Below are positions 43,904 to 52,353 of a stretch of 64,000 bases of DNA, one piece after another. The DNA is from RGIG1681 sp964646345 (GTDB taxonomy: Bacteria; Bacillota; Clostridia; Christensenellales; UBA1242): the NCBI GenBank assembly GCA_964646345.1, contig CAZYDU010000006.1:25601-89600 (forward strand), written 5' to 3'. Under the pieces are notes generated by a model that worked only from the letters and a program-made list of their open reading frames with translations, made no database searches and was not told the DNA's origin. Every line of letters begins with the position of its first letter. Within the stretch, counting starts at the first letter, position 1. A program made the position numbers and the translations under genes.

Positions 43904-44743
43904 TTATTTACCTTCTTTAGTGTTATATACTAATTTAGTATTATAAAAATTTTCATAAATGTCAACACAAAATTGATGATATTTTTCAGAAAGCATGTTG
44001 ATATTTTCTTTTTGTGATAAATTTTTATCAGGATAAATAGTCTTTCCAATATTAACAGTATAAGCTTGAATTGGGAAACCATCATCGCCAATATTTTCAG
44101 TATCTTCCATTGTGATAAACATTGGTATTACTGGAACATCATTTGTAACAGCAAATTTAAATGCTCCTGATTTTAGCGGTCTAGGTTTTCTATAATTCCA
44201 CCACATCGCTTGTTCCGGATAAACCAAAACCTTATCTCCACGTTTTAAAAGTTTATTCACTGCATCAATAAAATTATGCATCGTTTCACGGTTACTTGAA
44301 AGTGGCAAAGTGTCGCCATATTTCATAAACATTTCAAAACCTTTTGGTGGATTTGTGTAGTTACTTTCCTTAATAACCTTCCAATATCTACCTTTTTTTA
44401 AGCTTGGCATGAGCCCTTTTAAAATAATATAATTATCAAAAGGGTGGAAGTGATTGCATGTTACAATCGCACCTTGTTTTTTATCCGGCAAATTTCCCAC
44501 CCCACGAATCTCTTTTATAATAAGATTACCAAGCTTCATCTGTCCTTCAAAAAACTTACCACCAGCTTTAAGTGTTAAACTTGTTAGAATCTTTGTTTTT
44601 AATTTTTTATGTAAATAATCAATTTGATTTGGCAAAAGTTCAATATCTTCAGGGTCATCTTCAACATCTTTATCAAACAATCCCTGTCTTTCAAACTCGT
44701 CAATCCTTGAAAATACTTCTAATCTTTCCTTGGACTTCTCCAT
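43904..44743 (-). CDS. PlsC-type lysophospholipid acyltransferase
   Basis: A 279-aa membrane-associated acyltransferase. Active-site NHFHPFD (HxxxxD) near residue 97, PLSSNRETM near residue 151 and the VYPEQAMWW block near residue 180 (FPEG equivalent) are intact, as is PVIPMFITME. It transfers an acyl chain to lysophosphatidic acid or a similar acceptor. The long N-terminal polar section (about 60 residues) is unusual for PlsC. Between the GT8 gene and the CrtO-like gene in one operon, so it may act on a glycolipid rather than in bulk phospholipid synthesis. Confidence 0.82.
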   Translation of the reverse strand: MEKSKERLEVFSRIDEFERQGLFDKDVEDDPEDIELLPNQIDYLHKKLKTKILTSLTLKAGGKFFEGQMKLGNLIIKEIRGVGNLPDKKQGAIVTCNHFHPFDNYIILKGLMPSLKKGRYWKVIKESNYTNPPKGFEMFMKYGDTLPLSSNRETMHNFIDAVNKLLKRGDKVLVYPEQAMWWNYRKPRPLKSGAFKFAVTNDVPVIPMFITMEDTENIGDDGFPIQAYTVNIGKTIYPDKNLSQKENINMLSEKYHQFCVDIYENFYNTKLVYNTKEGK

Positions 44744-44755
44744 TGTTCAACCTTC

Positions 44756-45748
44756 TTATTTATTTAATCTTGCTTCGTATTTTTCAACTAAATCTCTAAT
44801 CTTTTTCAGTCTTGCTTTGCTAAATTCAACATCTTCTGCTTGTCTTTTAGTATTAGCAATAAGATTTTGAGTAACCTCTAATTCTTTTTGCATCATTTCA
44901 GGTGTTCTTGCAGCTTTAATTGCACAAATTCTATCATAATATTCAGTTCTCTTTGCAAAATCCCAGAAATATGATTCATACATAACATCATTAATAAGCC
45001 ATGGCTTAAAGTTAAGATTATAGTGAATAAGTTGAATTTCATTTTCAGAAATAGTTTCAGAAATTGGCATCTTATTCCATTTTTCATCAATATGCAAAAT
45101 TTTATTTTTGAAAATAGCATTCAATAAATCTTGGTCTGGAGCAACATCAAAAGTTACCACTGACAAACAATCCACAAACAATTCTTCAAAGTGAAGCTCA
45201 CGCAATTTTTTGGTATTTAAAAGCAATACCCCTGAGTTGATATAGTCAGAAAATTTATCAACACCAACACAAACTTCAACATAGTCTTGAAATTCTTTAA
45301 TACATGGGATTGAACCATCAGAAACAGCACCAAAATAATTTTCGCCTAAATCCATGTTAAACAATTTGCTAATATCTCCCTTAACCGCAATATCACAATC
45401 AAGATAAAGAGCCTTATCATATTCTGGAAACATTTCAGCAATGAACAATCTATAATAGATTGCCTTTGAGTAATAGTCTCTAGTATACATTTTGTGATTA
45501 ATATCAGATTGTTTTGTTGATACATCTACAAATTCAATATCAAAATTATCTGAATTCATTTTATATAATTTTTCCATATTCTCATTAGAGATGTTATCTT
45601 TATTACAAAGAACTGCAATTTGATAATTGTATTCATCACTACAATTTTCTCTAATTGATTCTATAGACACAGCCAAAAATGGCACATAGTTATCATCTGA
45701 TGCAAAAAAAATTGGAATAATTGGTTTTTCATTTTTAAAATTTTTCAT
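44756..45748 (-). CDS. Family 8 glycosyltransferase
   Basis: A 330-aa retaining glycosyltransferase using a nucleotide-sugar donor. It shows the GT8 start IIPIFFASDDNYVPFLAVSIESI, YRLFIAEMFPEYDKALYLDCD with the DxD metal site, and DQDLLNAIF and LIHYN later on. The C-terminal 45 residues are helical and Lys-rich. ATG 45748 follows AAGGAG. First gene of a GT8-PlsC-CrtO-like operon, which suggests a role in making an acylated sugar on a lipid, such as a teichoic-acid or glycolipid anchor. Sugar donor unknown. Confidence 0.85.
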   Translation of the reverse strand: MKNFKNEKPIIPIFFASDDNYVPFLAVSIESIRENCSDEYNYQIAVLCNKDNISNENMEKLYKMNSDNFDIEFVDVSTKQSDINHKMYTRDYYSKAIYYRLFIAEMFPEYDKALYLDCDIAVKGDISKLFNMDLGENYFGAVSDGSIPCIKEFQDYVEVCVGVDKFSDYINSGVLLLNTKKLRELHFEELFVDCLSVVTFDVAPDQDLLNAIFKNKILHIDEKWNKMPISETISENEIQLIHYNLNFKPWLINDVMYESYFWDFAKRTEYYDRICAIKAARTPEMMQKELEVTQNLIANTKRQAEDVEFSKARLKKIRDLVEKYEARLNK

Positions 45749-45828
45749 AATTTTCTCCTTGTTGTTTGATTTAACGCTGTTATCATAGCAAAGTATATAC
45801 AAAACAGACAAGGGAATTAACAAAAATC

Positions 45829-45938
45829 ATTCCCAACTTAAATTTATGCTATGGGAATTTAATTTTAACCATTCCCATATTATGGGAATTTGTTACAAAA
45901 ACACTGAATTTTCCACTATATTACACTTGCATAAGTGT
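45829..45938. promoter_or_regulatory. Palindromic operator-like repeats in the GT8/XRE divergent region
   Basis: ATTCCCATA and TATGGGAAT (45872-45890) form a 19-nt perfect palindrome. ATTCCCA (45829) and TATGGGAATT (45851) form a second, wider pair. Closer to the XRE gene, ACACTT-GCAT-AAGTGT (45923-45938) is a perfect palindrome over the -35 box. These fit binding sites of the divergent XRE regulator or another repressor. Confidence 0.6.
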
Positions 45939-45955
45939 TATTTTAGTGATATAAT
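45927..45955 (+). promoter_or_regulatory. Promoter of the XRE regulator gene
   Basis: TTGCAT (45927-45932), 17-nt spacer, TATAAT (45950-45955), then AAAGGAG and ATG 45982. The ACACTT/AAGTGT palindrome overlaps the -35. Confidence 0.8.
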
Positions 45956-45981
45956 GAACTAGCAAAAACAAAGGAGTAATT

Positions 45982-46572
45982 ATGAAAGATATAAAAGATA
46001 TTGTTGCAAATAATTTGATAACACTCAGAAAAGCAAACGGATTAACTCAAAATGAACTTGCAGAAAAACTGGCCTACTCGGACAATATGGTGTCCCGTTG
46101 GGAGCGTGGAGAGATTACTCCAAGCATTGAAACACTGCAAAAAATTAGCGAGTTTTACAATATACCAATAACTGCACTACTTCAAGACAACGCATTGGAA
46201 GAAGAAAAACAGGAAACTAAAATGCAGGATATAAAAAAATTCTCAATTATTTTATTAATAGTATCTGCATTGTGGCTTGTTATAACAGTAATGTTTGTCT
46301 TGGCAAATTCAATACACCACACAAATATTTGGAAAATTTTTATCTTAGGTGTGCCACTATCTTGTGCAATAATGCTACTATTCAACGGAAGCTGGAATAA
46401 GTATATTTATCGTTTTGTTGTGCTAACCATTCTTGTTTGGTCATTTCTAGCCTTTTGTTATTTGCAATTTTTAGAATATAATATCTTCTTTATATTCTTA
46501 ATCGGCATTCCTTTGCAAATCGCACTTGTCATCTGGGCATTTATCAAACCTAAAAGAAACAAAACCAAATAA
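45982..46572 (+). CDS. XRE-family regulator fused to a membrane domain
   Basis: A 196-aa protein. Residues 8-65 are a Cro/CI-type helix-turn-helix (LTQNELAEKLAYSDNMVSRWERGEITPSIETL). After a short linker, residues 85-190 carry four hydrophobic helices, so the DNA-binding domain is tethered to the membrane. Such membrane-tethered XRE proteins may sense envelope state. AAAGGAG is before the ATG. It is divergent from the GT8 operon and is probably self-regulated through the palindrome over its promoter; control of the GT8 operon is possible. Confidence 0.85.
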   Translation: MKDIKDIVANNLITLRKANGLTQNELAEKLAYSDNMVSRWERGEITPSIETLQKISEFYNIPITALLQDNALEEEKQETKMQDIKKFSIILLIVSALWLVITVMFVLANSIHHTNIWKIFILGVPLSCAIMLLFNGSWNKYIYRFVVLTILVWSFLAFCYLQFLEYNIFFIFLIGIPLQIALVIWAFIKPKRNKTK

Positions 46573-46583
46573 AAATAATACTA

Positions 46584-46626
46584 AAAAAATACCGACTTGG
46601 AATGCCAAATCGGTATTTTTTATTAA
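46584..46626. terminator. Bidirectional terminator
   Basis: AAAAATACCGA-TTGG pairs with CCAA-TCGGTATTTTT with one mismatch, directly after the XRE gene. Confidence 0.87.
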
Positions 46627-46706
46627 TATCACAAAAAGTTTATTTATTTTTTTCTTTAATGCCAACTTCACAAAAGCGATAACCCCTTCAATAACGTTAC
46701 GCACTT

Positions 46707-46985
46707 CTATTTAAACTCAATGTAAGTTTCATCGCCATCAACCATTCCAAGTTTGTCACGAACTTGAGTTTCGTAATAATCATATGTTTTACTATTGACA
46801 GATTTATCAAGTCTTTCTCTTTCAAGCGTAAGTTCCGCAATTAAATTATCATAATTTTCATTTTGTCTTCTTGCCTTTCCAAGTTTAACAAAAGAAGTAA
46901 TTGCAACTACTAAAACCACAACAAAAAGCAAGACTGAAAGTCTAACAAAATTTTCAAATCTTTTTGTTTGTTTGTAATTATCCAT
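46707..46985 (-). CDS. divIC: DivIC/FtsB-like septum formation initiator
   Basis: A 92-aa bitopic membrane protein of the divisome. After a short cytoplasmic start (MDNYKQTKRFENFVR) there is one TM helix (VLLFVVVLVVAITSFV) and a coiled coil (residues 35-65), then VRDKLGMVDGDETYI, the conserved Gly-containing C-terminal motif of DivIC/FtsB. ATG 46985 follows AAGGA; the frame to 47057 would run into yabQ. It overlaps the end of yabQ by 8 nt, giving the conserved Firmicute order yabP-yabQ-divIC. Confidence 0.9.
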   Translation of the reverse strand: MDNYKQTKRFENFVRLSVLLFVVVLVVAITSFVKLGKARRQNENYDNLIAELTLERERLDKSVNSKTYDYYETQVRDKLGMVDGDETYIEFK

Positions 46986-47319
46986 TTTTAATTCGTCCTT
47001 TTCTTGAATTAATTTCATTATAAATAAAACGAATAAAATAGTCAAAGAAAAAATCAATACTAATTTTAATAATTAAAACTCCCGCAAGCATTCCCGCAAG
47101 TCCAACACCAGAAAACGCAAAATTGTTATAATTTATGCATAAAGTTTCGTAAATTATCCCAAAAGTCAACCAAAACACAAAGACAAGCACATTAACAAGC
47201 ACTATATTTTTCTTGAAAATCTTGCAAATATTTTTCAGCACTATTGCAATAACACCAAAAACCAACCCCACCCATAAAAATTTTACAAACAAAAATAAGA
47301 TTTCATTTTTTAAAAACAT
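46978..47319 (-). CDS. yabQ: Spore cortex biosynthesis protein YabQ
   Basis: A 113-aa membrane protein with three or four hydrophobic helices (LFLFVKFLWVGLVFGVIAIVL read in parts, LVNVLVFVFWLTFGIIYE, GVGLAGMLAGVLIIKISI) and a basic C-terminus. The identification rests on size, topology and its place between yabP and divIC. In Bacillus, YabQ is needed for spore cortex formation in the outer forespore membrane. It shares its start with the yabP stop (TAATG). It is evidence that the organism sporulates, or descends from a sporeformer. Confidence 0.82.
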   Translation of the reverse strand: MFLKNEILFLFVKFLWVGLVFGVIAIVLKNICKIFKKNIVLVNVLVFVFWLTFGIIYETLCINYNNFAFSGVGLAGMLAGVLIIKISIDFFFDYFIRFIYNEINSRKGRIKNG

Positions 47320-47570
47320 TATTTAAAAACCTTTTTAAACAACGACTTTTTTGTTAACTTGGAAATATATTTTAATCCATCAATTCTGCCAGAAACACTC
47401 AACATCTTTTCTTCAGGAATAAGTTTATTTATTTTTAACTTATCTCCAATAATTTGTAAAATATCCTTTTCAAGCCTAACATAAATTTCTTTTTCAGTAC
47501 TTGAAATAATTTCAACTGCTTGAGTAACTTCAATTTTTTCTCGTTCAAAAATAGTTAAACTATGTTCCAT
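47319..47570 (-). CDS. yabP: Sporulation protein YabP
   Basis: An 83-aa protein of the YabP/YqfC family. It begins MEHSLTIFEREKIEVTQAVEI and has ILQIIGDKLKINKLIPEEKMLSVSGRIDGLKY (read in pieces), the family's beta-rich core ending in the SGxIxxLxY pattern. In Bacillus it is produced in the mother cell and is needed for the cortex. First gene of the yabP-yabQ-divIC operon, with AGGGG near the ATG. Confidence 0.88.
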   Translation of the reverse strand: MEHSLTIFEREKIEVTQAVEIISSTEKEIYVRLEKDILQIIGDKLKINKLIPEEKMLSVSGRIDGLKYISKLTKKSLFKKVFK

Positions 47571-47630
47571 ATAAACCCCTTAAAAATGTATGATTTATAT
47601 AAAAATTTTATTCAAAAAAAGAAGCTAACT

Positions 47631-49862
47631 TTAATTAGCTTCAAATATATTTGTATTCTTTTCTAACATTTTTCTTAAATTCGTTCTTCGAATAGCCGAA
47701 GATTTATTCATTATCATATAGTAAATATTTGATGACTTACCAATCAATATTACCATTTTTTTAGCACGAGTAACAGCCGTGTAAAGCAAATTTTTATTCA
47801 TGAGCAACGGACTTCCACCCATTATTGGAATAATAACAACCGGAAATTCACTTCCCTGACTTTTATGTATCGTTATTGCATAAGATAACACAATTTCATC
47901 AAGTTCCGCATAGGAGTAACATGCACGTCTGCCATCATCAAACATTACAAACACTTCATTGATTTCTTCATTTATTTCATCAATCTTGCCACTATCTCCA
48001 TTGAAAACCCCTTCGCCAAAACTAACATTGCCAAAATCATTATATTTTTCCCATTCTTTGTCATAGTTATTTACAATCTGCATAACCCTATCGCCAACTC
48101 TAAATATTCTTTTGTGAAGTTCGATTTGTTTCTTGCCTTTTTCGGCAGGATTGAGTTTTTCCTGTATTAACACATTCAAATTATTCGTACCAGCAAGACC
48201 AGCTTTCATTGGGGTTATAACCTGTATATCATCGCTTGTTATATCGCCATAATATTTTGGAATTCGTTCAGCCATTAAAGATACAATTTCTTTTGCAACC
48301 AATTCAGGTTCACTTGTTGAGCTATAAAAAAAGTCACTGGATTTCTGTCTTAAATCAGGCATTTCACTATTATTTATCTTATGTGCATTTTGTGCTATCA
48401 TCGAATCCTCGCTTTGTCTATAGATTTGTGTAAGCTCCACAACCCTAAAATTATCCGAAGCGATAATATCTGCAAGCACATTTCCTGCTCCAACACTTGG
48501 TAACTGGTCTTTATCTCCAACCATAATTAATCTTGTTCCAAAATTTACAGCTTTCATTAAAGAGCTCATCAAAAACACATCAAGCATTGAAACTTCATCA
48601 ATAATAATTACATCAGTTTCAAGCGGATTATTTTCGTTATGAACAAATCCCCTGCCACTCCCTGAAAAATTAACTTCTAGTGCTCTATGGATAGTGCTGG
48701 CAGGCTCTTTTGTTTGATCTTCCATACGTTTAGCAGCTCTACCAGTCGGAGCCATGAGCATACACTTAAGTTTTTGATTTTTAAAGATTTTCAATATTGC
48801 TTTAATGATTGTGGTTTTACCCGTTCCAGGCCCACCAGTAATCACAACCACTGGCTCATTTGTTCCAGCAAGCACTGCTTCTTTTTGTTTTTCATGTAGT
48901 TCTATACCCTCCAACTTTTCATATTGTTCAATTTCTTGCTCAGTTCCAAGTTTTGAAATTTCTTCTCCCACACTTAATGAAGTAAGTTTTTTAGCAATAT
49001 AGTCTTCCATTGTGTAATATTTAGATATCGCAACAGCATCTTGCCCATCAAATTCAATCTTTCGAATACTACCTGAAATTTCCAAATCTACAATAGCATT
49101 TTCAACTTGTTCCCTATAGTTTCCATCAAGCTCCAAAGTTTGCAGGGTTTGCTGAATTAACTCTTGAGTTAAAGCAACTGTAGAACCTTGTTTTTCAGCA
49201 ATATCTGATAGTTCAAACAAAATTCCTGCACGCATTCTTTTTTCACTATCAAAACTAATTCTCAATTTCATTGCAATTTTATCAGCTGTTTTAAATCCAA
49301 TACCATCAATATCTTCAATTAATCTATACGGATTTTCCGTTAACATTTCTTCAGTTTTATATTTATATTTATCAAAAATCTTAACTGCTGTATTTATTGA
49401 AATATCATATTTTTGCAAAAACATTACAGCTTCTTGCATCTTTTTTATATCTTTATAGGTTTTATGAATTTCGCTAGCTTTTTTTGGACTAATACCACGC
49501 ACTGTTGCAAGCTCCGCCGGTTGATTTTCGATAACCTTTAAAGTATCTTTACCAAATCTTTTTACAATATTATTTGCTGTAACTTCGCCAACTCCAGAAA
49601 TTAATCCACAAGATAGATATTTTTCAATAGCATTTTCATCAACCGGACTTTCAACCTTAACCGATTCGGTAACAAATTGCACACCATACTCTGGGTGCAT
49701 TTTGAACTCACCTTGCAATTCAAGTTCTTCCCCAAGACCCACAATAGGAAATTTTCCGGAAACAGTAATTTTTCTAGTTTTCTCGGCAAAAAGCTCGAGA
49801 ACAGTATAACCATTCTCGCCATTCCTATAAATTATTTTTTCTATTGTACCCGAAACAATCAT
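47631..49862 (-). CDS. recD2: RecD2-type ATP-dependent DNA helicase
   Basis: A 743-aa SF1B 5'-3' helicase. The N-terminal OB-like and HhH region (residues 1-150, with GLISGVGEVTANNIVKRFG) is the mark of RecD2 in organisms without RecBC. Walker A GGPGTGKTTIIKAI is near residue 347, Walker B IIDEVSMLD follows, with QIYRQSEDS and the C-terminal YAITIHKSQGSEFPVVII and YTAVTRAKK motifs V/VI. Length and motif order are normal. It acts in mutation avoidance and replication-fork maintenance in related bacteria. Monocistronic, 60 nt after yabP start. Confidence 0.95.
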   Translation of the reverse strand: MIVSGTIEKIIYRNGENGYTVLELFAEKTRKITVSGKFPIVGLGEELELQGEFKMHPEYGVQFVTESVKVESPVDENAIEKYLSCGLISGVGEVTANNIVKRFGKDTLKVIENQPAELATVRGISPKKASEIHKTYKDIKKMQEAVMFLQKYDISINTAVKIFDKYKYKTEEMLTENPYRLIEDIDGIGFKTADKIAMKLRISFDSEKRMRAGILFELSDIAEKQGSTVALTQELIQQTLQTLELDGNYREQVENAIVDLEISGSIRKIEFDGQDAVAISKYYTMEDYIAKKLTSLSVGEEISKLGTEQEIEQYEKLEGIELHEKQKEAVLAGTNEPVVVITGGPGTGKTTIIKAILKIFKNQKLKCMLMAPTGRAAKRMEDQTKEPASTIHRALEVNFSGSGRGFVHNENNPLETDVIIIDEVSMLDVFLMSSLMKAVNFGTRLIMVGDKDQLPSVGAGNVLADIIASDNFRVVELTQIYRQSEDSMIAQNAHKINNSEMPDLRQKSSDFFYSSTSEPELVAKEIVSLMAERIPKYYGDITSDDIQVITPMKAGLAGTNNLNVLIQEKLNPAEKGKKQIELHKRIFRVGDRVMQIVNNYDKEWEKYNDFGNVSFGEGVFNGDSGKIDEINEEINEVFVMFDDGRRACYSYAELDEIVLSYAITIHKSQGSEFPVVIIPIMGGSPLLMNKNLLYTAVTRAKKMVILIGKSSNIYYMIMNKSSAIRRTNLRKMLEKNTNIFEAN

Positions 49863-49954
49863 AATTCTATGTTAACCAAATTTCATTTTATTGTCAATTT
49901 TTTAATGTTTAAAGTTTAATGTATTATTTAACAAAAAATGCAAAAACTATTATT

Positions 49955-50764
49955 ATGAAAAGAATATTTTGTTATTTTTTAATGATTTTTGCAGGATTTT
50001 CTGCCATTTTTTTACCAAATTGCGTTTTTATTAAACAAGAAACTCACGCAATGTTCACACCTAGACTAGCAATAGTAATCGATGATTTCGGCAGTTTTGA
50101 TGAATCCGGAGTGCAAAAAATGCTCTCTGTAAATCAGCCATTAACATGTGCTGTAATTCCACTCGTTGATAACACAACAAAACATATTGGATTACTCTCG
50201 CAAACCAATCACGAGATAATTTTACATATGCCAATGCAATCACATGTATCTTTGCCGGAAAATTGGTACGGAAACACATATATAACCACCAACGAATCGC
50301 AAGAAGATATTAATAAAAAAATCCATAAGTGCCTAGAAAATTTCCCAAAAATCAAGGGCTTTAATATGCATATAGGCTCGGGTGTCAGCAGAAATAAAGA
50401 AACCATGAAACATATTTATGAATATGCAAATCAAAATAATTTATATTTCCTAGATAGCAGAACCATTGAAACAACAGCCACAACCAACGCTGCAAAAGAA
50501 ACAAACTCTATATATTTAGGTCGAGATGAGTTTTTGGAAGCGGATAAAAACAAGTCTTATGCCAATGTAAAATTTCGATTATTAGAAGGTGCTAAAAAAG
50601 CAATAAAGCAAGGTTCTTCTATAGTCATTGGTCACGTTGGTGCTGAAGGCGGAGAGCAAACCGCAAAAGCAATCCTAGACACACTGCCAGAGATAGAAAA
50701 CATGGGAGTAAAAATCGTACCACTTTCCGAAATTTACGAATTAAAAAAGTCTCATCAATTTTAA
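49955..50764 (+). CDS. Divergent polysaccharide deacetylase (YibQ-like)
   Basis: A 269-aa secreted or membrane-anchored protein of the divergent polysaccharide deacetylase family (YibQ group). Signal helix MKRIFCYFLMIFAGFSAIFL, then RLAIVIDDFG, IILHMPMQS, GFNMHIGSGVS, FLDSRTIE and IVIGHVG, which are the catalytic/metal blocks in the right order. ATG 49955 is preferred because it gives a proper signal peptide; ATG 49919 is in frame. Neither has a good ribosome binding site. Substrate in the cell envelope unknown. Confidence 0.85.
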   Translation: MKRIFCYFLMIFAGFSAIFLPNCVFIKQETHAMFTPRLAIVIDDFGSFDESGVQKMLSVNQPLTCAVIPLVDNTTKHIGLLSQTNHEIILHMPMQSHVSLPENWYGNTYITTNESQEDINKKIHKCLENFPKIKGFNMHIGSGVSRNKETMKHIYEYANQNNLYFLDSRTIETTATTNAAKETNSIYLGRDEFLEADKNKSYANVKFRLLEGAKKAIKQGSSIVIGHVGAEGGEQTAKAILDTLPEIENMGVKIVPLSEIYELKKSHQF

Positions 50765-50773
50765 TATAAACAC

Positions 50774-50815
50774 AAAAAACCACTAAATTACTTTAAAATT
50801 TAGTGGTTTTTATTG
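50774..50815. terminator. Bidirectional terminator
   Basis: AAAAAACCACTAAAT (50774-50788) pairs with ATTTAGTGGTTTTT (50798-50811) between convergent genes. Confidence 0.88.
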
Positions 50816-50855
50816 TATTTTTTATTATTTTTGCGTTTTTTATTTAGTTTCAAGA

Positions 50856-51602
50856 CTATGTTCTTGCACAACCATCAACAGATAAGATTTCACCAGTAAC
50901 ATAAGAAGCTTTATCACTTGCAAGATATACAAACGCATTTGCAACATCTTCAGGAGTACCAATTCTTCCAAGTGGAATTGTTTTCTTTATACCTTCTCTC
51001 ATTTGTTCAGGTAAGTTTGCAACCATATCAGTATCGGTAACACCTGGAGCTACTGCATTCACTCTAATATTATCTTTAGCAAGTTCTCGTGCTAAAGATT
51101 TTGTTAAGCCATTTACAGCAAATTTACTTGCAGGATATGCACAACCAGATGGCTGACCATATAGCGACACCACCGAAGACGTATTAATAACAACACCGCC
51201 ACCATTATTTTTCATAATAGGAGCAACTGCTTTTATCCCATAAAATACCGCATTAACATTTAACGCTATAACTTTATCGAAATCAGATGGATTATAAGTA
51301 TAAATGCTTTCCATTGCAGATACACCTGCATTATTTACCAAAATATCAACCCTGCCATATTTCTTTGCAACTGAATTAATCGCATTTTCAACTTCTGTGT
51401 AGTTTGTTAAGCTTGGATACATTCCATCAACTTCATATTTTGAATTTTCTTTTTTTAATGTTTCAAGCGCCTTGTCAACCGACTCTTTTCTTGAGCCAAA
51501 CAAAACAACCTTAGCACCTTCTTTTAGATATTCACGAACAATAGCGAGCCCAATACCCCTTGTTCCACCAGTAACAACAGCAACTTTATTTTTTAATTCC
51601 AT
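50856..51602 (-). CDS. FabG-like short-chain dehydrogenase/reductase
   Basis: A 248-aa classical SDR of the 3-oxoacyl-ACP reductase group: TGGTRGIGLA at residues 12-21, NNAGVSA near residue 90, VVINTSS, YPASK near residue 155, and the C-terminal ASYVTGEILSVDGC. ATG 51602 follows AAGGGGGGAA, an unusually G-rich ribosome binding site; the frame to 51641 is not used. Last chromosomal gene before the tRNA-Arg junction. Could act in fatty acid synthesis or on another ketone. Confidence 0.88.
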   Translation of the reverse strand: MELKNKVAVVTGGTRGIGLAIVREYLKEGAKVVLFGSRKESVDKALETLKKENSKYEVDGMYPSLTNYTEVENAINSVAKKYGRVDILVNNAGVSAMESIYTYNPSDFDKVIALNVNAVFYGIKAVAPIMKNNGGGVVINTSSVVSLYGQPSGCAYPASKFAVNGLTKSLARELAKDNIRVNAVAPGVTDTDMVANLPEQMREGIKKTIPLGRIGTPEDVANAFVYLASDKASYVTGEILSVDGCART

Positions 51603-51770
51603 ATTTCCCCCCTTATTAACCCAAAACTTTAAAAATCTCAAGTCACATGTAAATTATTTACAACTTCAGTATAAAAATTAACCAAAAACTTGTCAAATAA
51701 CTTTTGCACTAAACAAAACCTTTTTCAACAGTTCTATTTTCGAGCAACATTTAATTTTATTATATAAAAA

Positions 51771-51818
51771 AGGTGGTTTGTAACATAGTTTCGCAGACTA
51801 TGTATCAATAAACCACCC
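51771..51818 (-). terminator. Terminator of the tRNA-Arg gene (minus strand)
   Basis: GGTGGTTT (51772-51779) pairs with AAACCACC (51810-51817); inside, ACATAGT pairs with ACTATGT. On the minus strand it directly follows the tRNA 3' end and is followed by TTTTTTAT. Confidence 0.88.
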
Positions 51819-51826
51819 ATTATAAT

Positions 51827-51870
51827 TGGTGTTCCCAGACGGACTCGAACCGCCGACTAACCCTTAGGAG
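51827..51870 (-). pseudogene. 3' half of tRNA-Arg (CCT): integration site (attL)
   Basis: On the minus strand this reads loop CTCCTAA (anticodon CCT), stem GGGTT, variable AGTC, T arm GGCGG-TTCGAGT-CCGTC, acceptor 3' strand TGGGAAC, A and CCA. The matching 5' strand (AACCC) is missing to the right: the sequence there is TTATTG, so the gene stops at the anticodon loop. This is how tyrosine-recombinase elements leave one junction. The intact copy should be at the other end. Confidence 0.85.
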
Positions 51871-51925
51871 CAATAAAAAATCATTAAAATAACCTTTCTT
51901 GCGTCCATTTTGTGCATTATAATCA

Positions 51926-52062
51926 AAATTTTAGTCAATTCTGTTCAAAATTTTAACCACTTTGACTAACTTTTCTATTCTTTAATCAAGCCCACTCAAA
52001 ATCGCGGTGCAGTTTTGGTGCACTTTTGAGCAAAATTCCAGTTTGGGTGCAGTTTGATAAAA
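51926..52062. repeat. Short repeats next to the integration site
   Basis: AAAATTTTA occurs at 51926 and 51947. TTAGTCAA (51931) and TTGACTAA (51962) are inverted copies. GGTGCA(G/C)TTT occurs at 52006, 52017 and 52046. Such clusters inside an element end fit binding sites of integrase and excision factors. Confidence 0.5.
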
Positions 52063-52215
52063 TCTTAAAATTATTATTCATTATTGCTGGTCTTTATGTT
52101 TTAATGTTTAAAATTGTATCATTACAATGATAAAGTATTGTATTTATCTTATAATTAGATACAATTTGATGTCATAGATATTTTATTTTGCTGATATAAT
52201 GTGATATAATACAAT

Positions 52216-52303
52216 AAAAAGTCGACAATTTATTGCAAAGTGATAACTTTTCTTAAAAAGCGACAACTTTGTATCAAGTTTTCTTAAAAAGTGACAACTT
52301 TGT
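52216..52303 (+). repeat. Direct repeats upstream of the AlbA_2 gene
   Basis: TTTTCTTAAAAAGYGACAACTTTGT occurs twice in full (about 52248-52272 and 52279-52303), with a third, partial copy AAAAAGTCGACAATTT at 52216. Start-to-start distances of AAAAAG are 39 and 31 nt. The last copy ends at the -35 box, as for operators of an autoregulated gene. Confidence 0.7.
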
Positions 52304-52304
52304 G

Positions 52305-52333
52305 TTGACTTTTTAATATTTTATAAGTAAAAT
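52305..52333 (+). promoter_or_regulatory. Promoter of the AlbA_2 gene
   Basis: TTGACT (52305-52310), 17-nt spacer, TAAAAT (52328-52333), then GGAGG and ATG 52354. Confidence 0.8.
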
Positions 52334-52353
52334 ATGATCAATGGAGGTTATTC

